Assembly (NCBI RefSeq): GCF_964204645.1
Contig: NC_134025.1
Coordinates: 13,149,001-13,213,000, forward strand
Source of the DNA: Tubulanus polymorphus
Taxonomy: Eukaryota; Nemertea; Palaeonemertea; Tubulaniformes; Tubulanidae
Reading direction: 5' to 3'
Length of the DNA: 64,000 bases
The position numbers were made by a program, and so were the translations under genes. Of the stretch, positions 24,801 to 36,800 are shown in pieces (the stretch's first letter is position 1; the number at the start of each line of letters is the position of its first letter). The notes beneath the pieces are model-generated. The model was given only the letters and a program-made list of their open reading frames with translations. It did no database searches and was not told where the DNA came from.

Positions 24801-27800
24801 CAATGAGGCGGCATATTTTTCTGTGTCCTCATCCTGAAATCCACCGCAGGCTGCTCGTCACTTCCATTATCAATTCTAGTATAAATAAACAAGTTTATTG
24901 CCGCAAGACTTCACTCTCAGTCGCGGTCTTCAAACACTAATTTTAACAATTACCTATTTTCTTCATCGTTACACTTTACCGATCCACGAGATATTTACTA
25001 CTCTAAATGTTATACGCACTGTCGAGCTGTAAAGATCGATAAATCAACGTGAGTCTTTTCGTCGTTGTTCCGTGGATCCGCTGCAAGTTCTCCTTGCCAT
25101 GAGAATCAAATCAAGTACAAATAAATTTATTACTCCCAGTGATTTGACCGCAGGCTTCAAACAGTTAGTCAAACAGTATTCTAATTACCTTTGACAAATT
25201 TGCTGGATATTTACTACGATGAATCATTTAAGTACCGGCGCCAGCCGTAGGCCGAAACTAAACACGCCCAACGGATGCAGCGGAGAAAAGCTGTAGTGTT
25301 GACGAGGTATCAAAATAAATGAATTTATAACTACCAGTGATACGGCCGCGGACCATATATCAATATTCTTTTTGTTCTACATACATACCGATTTTACCAA
25401 ATCCACAGGTCATTAACTAAATACCTGTATATAACACATTCTTATCGTAAGCTGAACTCACACTTGCTATTCGGATTCAGTGTTTCCAATACCGCGGGTG
25501 ATAGAAGATCGTTTCTAGGCCGCTTGAAGTGTTTATTGAGGTCCTACGCGTCCTTTGAGCCGACGTGCTTTACTCTTTCAAACAAACACAATATCATTGT
25601 TGCGTTTATAAACGGACACATGGATTGAACTTCAAACAAAATTTGCAATAGAAAATCCGGCAAGATTGCTAAGACACGTAGTACAAAAGATTTGTTTCCT
25701 TATCCGAAGATAAAATTTATTTTACATATTGAATACATGAGACCTAACCCTATTAAATAAAGGTGTAGGAATATGATGTTTAGGAGGGTTAAAGCGCAAT
25801 AGGCCTAATAGCCTCTGTCCGGAGGCTAAAATGCTAAAATGAAGATTTCTTTTGAAAAGCTGTTAGCATTCGTCTGAGCAAGCTTTATAAACCAAAGTTT
25901 TTCATTTGAAATTTTTCATCATTAGTGAAACTTGTATTTTATAAATTCCTGATGACTTTAGTTACTACAAAGCCCTGGATGACAAGATCTCTTTTTCGTT
26001 CGAACAAATTTTTGTGTCAGGACTTTTTGTGTCGACAAAATTGATTTCGTTCAAACAAACTTTTTTTGAAAAATTCGAAAAGCTTTTCGTTCGAACAAAA
26101 AATATGTTGTTCGATCGAACAGAATTGTTTTCATTCGAATTTTTTTCTCTCAACAATTTTTTATGTCGGGACAAAAAGTTTTTCATTCGAACAATAACAT
26201 AGCTTTTTATTCAAATTTTTTATATCACAACGAAAGGTTTTCCGTTCGAACAATAAGTAGGCCTCTATAATTTGATCGAACAGAATTGTTATTATTCGAA
26301 AAAAAATGTTCTTTCTCAGGACAAAAATTTTTTCGTTCGAAGCAAAAATATTTTGTTTGATCGAACAAAATGGATTCCGTTCAACATATTTTGTCGGGAC
26401 AAAAAGTTTTTCGTTCGAACGAAAGGTATATGGTTTGATCGAAAAGAATTGTTTTCATTCAAACTAAATTTTCTTGTCAGAACATTAAGTTTTTTGTTCA
26501 TAATGAGTAATCATCATTCGATCAAAATAATCTTCTCACTTGAACACAAAGGTATAATATGCCACTGGGTTTTCTTTGTATCCAATATCCATATTATACC
26601 TTAGATCTACTTATTTCCAAGAATAGACAGTTCTGTTGATTTCGGCCTCCTGTTTTCGATCGGAGAAACAACTGAGCCATTTAAGCGACCCATCATTGAT
26701 ACCATTTCCTAGAGGCTTGTTTAGTAATCGCTGATGAAGTGCCTTATCAAATGCTTAATCCATAAAGACTAAATAAGGCCTAACAATCGATTTTCCAGAG
26801 TCAAGTAACCATCTGGTCCATCCATGGTTACAAGTAAGACTGTTTGACTGTTTATAGACCTTCATTTTATAAAACGGTGTTGACTGTTGAACAGGATTCT
26901 AAATTCCCTTCACTTTCATAGCCTGGTGGGGGCCTTCATCCTAGTCAGTGTTCGACGCGAACAAGCCTGTGCAGAAAACCCATTATCGCTGCTTTGCAGC
27001 TATATTTAGCAATGTGCTTGTATTGTAAATTCAATCAAATTTTAATCAAGAAAGCATCAAATCCAAAATAACATCAAATCCAATTCAATTTATTCCGCAT
27101 TCGGCCGATGAGCCAAAGAGAAAAATTTGATCATACGTAGGTATTTGTTCCTGCAATCTCCCTGTCAGTGTAACTTTCATAAACATGAAAGTACTGTCTA
27201 AATTATATTGAAGTGCAAAGTGTATTTTGTCATATATAACCCAAATATTGCATCATTCATGAAAAGCAGATAATACAGGCTGGCACTAGTGCTCCTTGGT
27301 GCTCTTATGTATATATGCTGTGCATATTTTGTAACGAAAATTGATCACAAATTCTTGCTCATGACATGTTCTATGATTATGCTGAGTTTCAAGGTCATTA
27401 ATTTCTGTATTTGTTCACTAGGGGATGTTGAATATTGAATTGTCAGATTTTCAAGCATTTAAATAAATGGTCCCTGGTCCCTTAGTTCATTTCATATGAT
27501 TGTTTTCTAATTGTAGTTGGTCTTATGGCACTCTTACGAGATATTGGTAAAGCGTATTTATGCCTTGCGCAGTATGACTGTAAGAAAGCTGTTCAACTGC
27601 TGTCAGAGCTTCCACCTCAACATTATAACACAGGATGGGTTCTTTGTCACATTGGACGTGCATTCTTTGAAGTGGCAGAATACAAAAAGGTACAGCTATG
27701 CTTATCACATAAATGAAAATATGACAATTAGGCCTATGCAATTTTCATTTCTTATCCATATTATGCTATTACGGCTATGATAAACATGTACTATGATTGT

Positions 27801-30800
27801 GGTGAATTTCGAGGCCATTGGTTAGAGGGAGACATCTTCCAAATGGTAGCAATATTGCTGATGATGATTTCATTTTGTAATGATTTTCTTATGATTCTCT
27901 TTTGTTATGATTTCTAAATCTAATGCCTGCTTGTAATTATTTGGCCAGCTGTGGGCTGCGCCTATTACTATACAAATGGAGCATATTTAGATGACATGGT
28001 TTCCAGATAAGAGGCTTTTTTCACGATGTAACTGAGCATATTTTCATACAAAGCATGTATTCAAGCGTTATCTATTCTCCAATTCCTAGGAAGCTTAATG
28101 TTGAAAAAGGGCCTTTTTAAAATTTACAGGAGGTTTTTCGCGGAAATCTGAATGCTAAAATACCAGTTTTAAATAGTTTTAAACTCCTTTATAATTTGCA
28201 CAACCGAAGATAGGCCTATATCATTCACAATTTCGCAAGATTCGGGGAAAAATAGACATCTTTCTCATATCAGATGGATGACCTTGATATGCAAATTAGC
28301 CTTATGCTCGAATTGCAAATTCAATCAAATCTTATTTTGCAAAGAAATATCAAATCCAAGTCAATTTTACTTTATTGAACAGAATTGCATCAAATCCAGT
28401 TAAATTTTATTGCGCATTCAAATTTATTAGATGAATGGAAAAGATTGATCTGAGGTATTCGTTCCTACCATCTCATTGTTGGTGTTAGTACTGTTACTTA
28501 TAAAACACAAGTGTACTGTGTAAATAATTTTGGGCAGGGAGTATTTTGACAATTATAACCCACAGATTGCATCATTTATGAAAAGCGAATGTAGTAGCAG
28601 GCTGCCCATAGTGCCTCTTATTCACATTTTAAACTATGCCTTCTCAAAGTTATTTAGGACCAAAGTCACATCAACATGAAACACCCCACCAAATAACTGA
28701 TATGTCCTCCAAAAAACCTCAAAAGAATTTTTTATAGATATGCAGATATATATGTTCACCAACGGGGTATCGAATATTGAAATAATCTAGTATTTCCATT
28801 GTATTGGTACTACGCATATTTTGTGGCAAGAACCAAGAGCTGCGATTTACCGTACCAGAGTCATATCATGCCTCTCATTATCATGCCTAATAACTATGAG
28901 ACTGTATAAAAATCACTTGTTACTAAAATGCTGTCGAACCGATGTTGTGGTAAGCAATGTGAGTCACTACCAGAACCAGAAATTTTTCACATTTACATAA
29001 AATCATTCGACATGGGCGCTATGGTCAGACCAAATTTGGCCCCTTACAAACAGGCACTGACCCTTAGCATCATTGTTAATGGTTGGCCTGGGTTTAAAAC
29101 TACCTGTGTGATCGCAGCTGTGGCTTCATCAATAATTAAAACCAGGGTCCTTGTATGTTGATCTATTATCTTGTGTTGTAGTAGAAATTTTATTATAAAC
29201 TGTTAGAAAATTGAATATTTTCTCACTTAACCACTCTAGGCTGAAAAACTTTTCTCTGAAGTCAGGCATCTTGAACCATATCATTTTGCTGGAATGGAAA
29301 TATATAGCACAACTTTATGGCAGTTGGAAAAAGAGATGGAACTCTCAGCGTTAGCTCAAGAACTAGTTGACTTCGATAAAGAGAGTCCAGAGGTAAGTGT
29401 TATTGGCTAGCACACTATGCGCTACATGAATAATGAGTGGTGGTTATGTGTCAAACAATACCAGGTTTTAGGACAAGTACAGAATTGATATTGTAAATGG
29501 AAGCTGAAGTTTTCAATCATTTTAGAAACACATGTTCAACAACAAGCCTCTTTACAGTTGCTCTACCCTGAACAACCCACATATTGTGCCAAGCTGTAAT
29601 ATGTCATGCATAACGAACCAAAATTCCGAACATGAGCTCCTCTACTGACAGGGCAGACCATTGTATCAATATGCTGATATTTTCTTTTCAAAATTACGTT
29701 ATGATTTGATATTTATATATTAATACGAAACTATGTACCAAATAGTGTCGCCGTGGAGAAGAATTGGGCCTTGAAATTTTGTGTGGTAGTCAATCATTGT
29801 ATAAACTAATGCAACGGGTATAAACGGGTGTGAAAATATTTATAGAGGGGCCAAATGGAGGCAGACAAAATTTCAGCCAATCAGTAAGCAGGAATTCTAA
29901 TTATAGACTCTTACTGCATCAAAACAATTCTACATACACGATCATTAAGCAGTCACAATGGCCCAGTTAGTAGAGCACAAAACTTGCACCTGATGGGTCA
30001 GGTGTGCGAGTCTGCGTAGCTCCGTACATATTTTGTTTACCTCCAATAGTTCCCGGTCCCCACAGGTACAGGTCATCAAAGCTCATAGGGTCTACACGAT
30101 AGATGTTAAATGGCCCGACTTAATTCCATTGCGAATAAATTGAACAGTTTGAAGTTCTGAGTCAAAGGAAATCACCAGTGGAAATGTATTACTCTAAAAG
30201 ATTTTCTAATGGTAATTTTCTTATTGGCTTCGCTCATACTAAAGTCCATATTGTCAGCTTACAAAAGCATTGTTCTTTCTCTTCAATTACAATACCGTAA
30301 CAAGGAAAAGGTGTCTATTTATTACTATACAAATGGAGCGAATTTAGATGCTATTGTTTCCAGATGAAAGGCTTTTTCACCGTGCAACTGAGCATGTATT
30401 CATACAAAATCATGCATTCAACCGTTATCCATTCTCCAATCCCTAGGAAGCCGAATTTTGAAAAAGGGCCTCGTTGAAATTTACAGGTTTTTCGCGAAAA
30501 TCTTAACTCAAAACATATCAGTTTTAAAAGGCCAATCAGAAAGCAGTCTCCTCTATGATTGGCTTAACCGTAGCAAACAGTAGGTGTTTATTTGAACCCG
30601 CGGTATCGTCTACTGTTTTACTTCCGGGTTTTATTTTAAGATTTGAAGTTGTATCTCAAGGATGTTTCCTGTGACATCACAAGTTGATTTAGTTTTCTGG
30701 AGGAATTTTTATTTGCACTACTGAAAATTCATCCTTGACTATTGCACATGGTTCAGGAAAAACAGCTCTCTCAAATCAGATGGATGACCTTAATATGCAA

Positions 30801-33800
30801 ATTAGCCATGTGCTCAAATCGCTAATTCAATCAAATTTTATTCTGCAAAAATATCAAATCCAATTCATATGAGTGTTCATATCGAAGCTATAATCAGTGC
30901 TGCATGGAAAATCTGAAGTTGTGTACTGCCTTGTGATGTGTTAAACATTGAACATCTCTCCAAAAACCATTTCTGGAAAACTTCAGCAACCTATTTGTCG
31001 CCTATCAAATTATCCAAGCTTTAAAGTAATCGCTAGAAACTCTGGATACAAATCAGTTTATGTATCGATTATAAACGGTTTCTGTAGTCAGGGGCAGTCC
31101 GTGTCAAGTATTTTCAAACTTGTTTTGTACTGCAACCATCATGAATTCACCTGAAAACTTAAGATTCGATGCTATTTACGGATTGATTTCCTTCTGAATC
31201 AAATTATTACGTTTTGGCTGATGATTGGAAGAAACCTTGAGTTTACTAGACATTATCTAAAACAATTTTACACTTTATTTCTCGCTCCAGTTGTTAAGCT
31301 CCAGTTGTTAAACTCCAAACATTTGCTTCGGCTATTTACCGAAAGGTATCGATGTTGTAATACACATACATACATAGGACTACACAAACCATTCAGCTCT
31401 TTATCTAATTAGTTGTATCATAAGGAATTCATATCTTTTTTATACATTAAAAGGCTTGGTGTGCTACTGGAAATTGTTTTAGTCTGCAGAAAGAGCATGA
31501 CACAGCTATTAAATTCTTCCATCGCGCAATTCAAGTAAGTACATATGTCTTTCCATCATTGTATTGGCTGTCCATTTCATCAATAGGAGTATCTAACTAC
31601 TGTCTTCTTAGCATAAGAATATATCAGTGAGGTGGTTATGCAGTGTAATGAATGTATTGTTTCATATGGCGTTTGAATGAAAAAAAAATTTGAACAAATT
31701 CAATTTTATCTATCATGAATAATCAATAAAACTAAATTTTAATTAACTAATATTAAAATGGCAGTAATTTTGATCAGTCGTGTTTTCAGCTCATCACAGA
31801 TTGGTTATTGTGTGTTCGCATTACTTTGACCATCCCCCAAAGCAATAATGGTCTCTGATGGTCTCTTGTGAGACCATTATTAGGCCAGCCGTAGGCTGAG
31901 CCTATTACTATACAAATGGAGCGAATTTAAATGACATGGTTTCCACACAAAAGGCTCTTTTGCTTGCCAAGTGAGGGCATATTCGAACAAATCACGTATT
32001 TAAGCGTAATCCATTCTCGGAATCGTAGCGAGCAGAATTTTGAAATAGGGTCTCATAAAAATGTTTTCTGCTTTTTTCACGAAAGTTAAATCGGGAAAAT
32101 TTCAATTTTTATCAGCCAATCAGGAAGTTGTGTCTTCCCTGTGATTGGTTTATCTGAAAATATCAGCAGCTGTTCACGTGAATTATCGCGATTTCATTAC
32201 TGGCGCTTTTGCGCATGACGTCATGTATCAACACGCGACAATACTTCCGCGTTCGCTACGTGTTCGCTGATTGGCCCATTTACTGGGAAATTCCACAGAA
32301 GCCTAATGTGGTTTGTTACAAGCGCTGTGATTGGCCCGACCCGATTCTGGCATGGCTTTAGCTTAGTGGGTTCGAATCCCTTGACTCGTGAAGATGATGG
32401 ATCCTATCAATATCTATTGAAACAAATAAGTTTCCCGGTTGGGCAGCCGCGGATATCTACCGGAAGTGTTCCGGTTCGATATTTCGAGGTTTCTTTGAAT
32501 TTTGGAGTGATATTGAAATCCGGTAAATACCAGCGGTAGATTGTGAAAACCCATTGCATGATATTTGTATTACTTAATCCACGAAAAGCGTCGGGGCCGC
32601 GCCAGGAGTTTTCGTGATTCAAGTAGCGCAATAGGCAATAGCCTACTTCTTCGTGTTCGTCCACCTCAATTTTCATTCCGCCGATCTCTGACACGGCTCT
32701 GTCCCCGTCGGCGCTGTGATTGCACTTTCGTACCACCAAAATTTTTTATTTCTATATCAGGGAGGTCTGGAGAATAAAAAAGTCAAAATTTGGATATCAC
32801 ATAGGCCTGATTTCATCGAATAAGTCGACCATGGTCATTACGTTTCCGTACTTATTACCACCTAAAACCGTCTGAACAATTTTGTCACAACCAACATTTC
32901 GTTTACAGAAATCAGGTGTTCACGTGAACCCGCGGTATCGTCTACTGTTTTACTTCCGGGTTTTATTTTAAGATTTAAAATTGTATTTCAAGATCGATTT
33001 CTATGAAATCTTTAGTTGATTTGGTGTTTGGGAGGAATTTTTATTTGCTCTACAGAAAATTCATCCTTGACAATTGCGCAAGGTTCGCGAAAAAAATGGT
33101 TTTACCAAATCGGGTGTATGACCTTGATATGCTAATTAGCCATGTGCCCATATTGCAAATTCAATCAAATTTTATTCTGCCAAAAAAATGTTAAATACAA
33201 TTCGCTTTCCGAGAGTTAATGGTATGCTGCATGGAACAAAGTTGTTTTGAGATGGGTCTTGAAGCTATTGAGGTCGAGAGATAACCATCTAGATAGTTCG
33301 TGAGAGTTCCAAAGTTTTGAAGAGGCTTCAAGGTAACGTCTTGATATTTGGTTTATACGTGTATCTACCCTAGACACATCTTCAGGCCAAAAACTGGCCC
33401 TGTCAGATTCAAGATGGCCGACTGGCAGCCATTGTTGTTCGCCAAAATCAGCACTTTTTACACATTTTTGAAGTTTTCGAGGGAAATTTTGAAGACACTT
33501 TTATCAATAACCTTGATAATTCGTATATATTTGTTTCCCCCGTGGGCCCATCGGCATGAGAAAAATTGGGTCGATCGGACTCAAGATGGCTGTACTGTGA
33601 CCTTTTTTGTTCCCAAAAATGTCAATTTTGGCCTGAATTCTGAGTACTGTAGCTTTCTAATGGTGTGCCATGTTTCATTGCAATTTGTAATGGGTATTCT
33701 TTGGAAAGGGATCTTTTATATCCGAGAGGGTATTTTTGACCAGGCAATTACGACGCACTTGGCGGCCATCTTGGAGTCATCAGTACTCATTCGTAGGTGG

Positions 33801-36800
33801 AAAAAAGTTTTTCCACATCATAATTGATACTTAAGCATATTTTGCTACTATAATCAATTGGAAAGTTGTAGCTCATGACGTTCTATGATCGAGGTGAGTT
33901 TCAAGCTCATCGGTTTTTGTTTATGGCCACCAGGGGGCGTTGAAAAATACAATAACTTAGTATTTCTATATTACATTCGTACCTATGCATATTTTGCTAC
34001 CACAATCAATTGGAAAGTTGTAGCTCATGACATGGTCTATGATCTTGGTGAGTTTCAAGCTCATTGGTTTTTGTATATGGCCACCAGGGGGCGTTGAACA
34101 ATACAATAACTTCGTATTTCTATATTACATTCGTTCCTGCTGTCTGTGTTAACACACGATTTTACTATGTAAATGATATTGAGCAGGGAGTGTATATTGA
34201 TATAACCAACAGATTACATCATTTATAAAAAGCAAATCTGACAGGCTGGCCATTGTGCCCCTTGGGGCTCTTGTTATACTCCCCGCAATGGAAGTGTAGT
34301 CAGGTCATTCGTCATTGGATCTAAGATGGCCGACTGGCGGCCTTGTTTGTTTTCTTGGATGCTTGATACATGAAAGAGATAATGTCAGATAAACTTTTGA
34401 ATGAAGCAGATTTGATAATGAAAATGTGTTTCAGATATGCATTTGGTGGAATGCTAAGCTCCTGCGCAAAGTTTCAAGGTCACATGATATTCCATGTGGC
34501 CACCAGGGGGTGCTCAATACTTGAACAAGTGATGACTTCAGATAACCTCATGAACAAAACATATTTCATTATGTCTCCCTGGTGGGGATTGGGGCACATG
34601 AGATTTCCACCCTTATTGAAAATGCAGGTTATGGGCCATCAAATATGGCCACCAGGGCAGCCATCTTGAATTTCTAGTTTCTCGGTACAGCCTTTCGTTT
34701 TTGATGGATTTCCACAAAAATTAGTGACTTAGTTTTGGCAGGTAAGATGTGCACCCCTATCGAAAATTGAGGTCATTGCCCGTCATTGCCAGAGCAACCA
34801 TAATTTTCATGTTAGAACAATACAGCAGACATTTCTTGACTGATTTTCATCAAACTCAGTGTGAGGATTGGGGCAGATAAGATGTCCACCCCTATTCAAA
34901 ATATAGGTTATCAGTCATCAAATATGGTCGCCAGGACAGCCATCTTGAATTTCTTGTTAGTGCGATAAAGCCTATAATTCTTGATGGATTTTCATGAAAT
35001 TCAGTGAGTTGGTTTAGTAAGGTGAGATTAGGTAGGTCCCCTATTGAGAATGGAAACAACAGCCATCAAATATGGCCACCAGGATGGCCATTTTGAATTA
35101 TATTGTTAGCAGAATGGAACCTACAATTCTTGATGGATTTACATGAAACTTGTTTTGAGGATTGGGGCAGGTAAGATTTTTGCCTCATTTGAAAATGGAG
35201 GTCATCATGCGTCCAATATGGTCGCTAGGTAGACATCTTGATTTGCTTACTAGAATGATACAGCCTACTATTCCTTAAATGATTTACATGAATTTTGGTG
35301 TGATGATTGCGGCAGGTAAGATGTTCACCACTTTAGTAAATGGAGGTCATCAGCCCTCAAATATGGCCACCAGGGTAGCCATCTTGAATTTCTTGTTTAG
35401 CATGATTCAGCCTGGAATATCTGATGGATATCCATGAAACTTGATGTGAGAGTTAAGACAGATAATCTGTGGTTAATCTGAGGGTATTTGGGTTGGCAGT
35501 TATGTAAGATAGTTAATCCATGCCAGATTCTGGCCATAGCAACTAACCCCTGGGTGGCCAAGAACTGAGACTGTAACCTATTTTAGTTGTGTTAGTGAAG
35601 TACAGAATAAATATCATCACTCAGCATCAAGAAACCAACGTGTTCGGACTTGTGACTCAGGCTCCCGGTCTTGTCTCAGCCTTTAGCCGTCCCTGGTCAA
35701 CACTTATTGCAACCCACAACGCTGGTTTTATAAGTTACCACAATGAACTTCAAAATTACTCGTTACATGTATGTTGCATTGTAATTTGTTAATACATCTA
35801 CCTATTCCTCTTTTTTAAGGTTGATCCTCATTTTGCTTATGCATACAATCTACTTGGACACGAGTATGTACTTACTGAGGAATTGGACAAAGCTTTGTCG
35901 TGTTTTAGAAATGCAATTAGAGTTGACCCACGCCGTTACAATGCTTGGTAAGCAGATCGAAATGTGATCAGATTGTTTATGGTATTTTCTAGAGGTATAA
36001 AATGATGATAATTTTCATTCAAAGGTATGGTTTAGGAATGATTTACTATAAGCAGGAGAAATTTGCGTTGGCTGAAATGCATTTCCGAAAGGCACTATCT
36101 ATCAATCCACAAAGCTCAGTATTATTATGTCATATCGGTGTCGTACAGCACGCTCTGCAGAAGTCAGATGGTGCTCTTGCCACTCTGAACAAAGCCGTTG
36201 CCTTAGATCCTAAGAATCCGTTGTGCAAGTTCCATCGGGCTTCAATATTATTTGCAAATGATAAGCACAAAGTAAGTGGTTTACTTCGTTCCTGTTTTAT
36301 AATTTTTGAAAATTGCAACTTACTAGTCCTGCTTCTTAATTAGGTATTAATGTTCTATGCTGTATTTTTTATTGGGCGTATATTATACAAATTGAGGCTA
36401 TTTTTAGATTTCCATTTAGATTGTAATATTCGTGTAATATTCCTGCAATTTTCATTTTGGTATGGTTAAGCATTAATGTCAAAATTTATCTGTATGCAAT
36501 TGAATATGCACCTGGCAAATGGTCGGGTGCGTTGTCCTATGACCCACTATCTCCATTGGAAACCCTGTTACTTTTCATAAATTTCTGCAAAAATCAATAC
36601 CAGTAATCTTTTCCCTGATCAAGGTGCCAATGCTACCAGGCACATAGTTCACTAGTGAACAAAAGGCATTAAGTGTATTTCAACTAAAATCACTGATTTA
36701 ACTGAGCATATTTTGTTTTCAGGAAGCCTTAAAGGAACTTGAAGAGCTGAAAGTTATTGTACCTAAAGAATCATTAGTTTACTTTCTAATTGGCAAGGTA

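Larger units (their letters stand above)
24328..27306. mobile_element. Chimeric R2/R1 element carrying a nested R4
   Basis: The 5' part (24328-24420) is R2 (TAGCCCATCTAGGACTTGAG), the next part (from about 24421) is R1 and the R1 3' end closes at 27306. R4 interrupts R1 at 24571-27006. Occupies most of CDC27 intron 10. Confidence 0.55.

Noticed and set aside
26316-26604. Overlapping frames on both strands near 26300-26600
   Set aside because: By-products of the TTCGAA palindromic array; both strands are open because the words are self-complementary.
28928-29161. 77-codon frame just before CDC27 exon 12
   Set aside because: Lies in intron 11 without splice sites or domain; not part of CDC27.
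32340-32390. tRNA gene (TAGCTTAGTGGGTTCGAATCCC)
   Set aside because: A-box-like and B-box-like words are too close together to form a tRNA; at most a deleted SINE head.
35589-35792. Frame upstream of CDC27 exon 14
   Set aside because: Repeat-derived intron sequence with no continuity to the exon frame.
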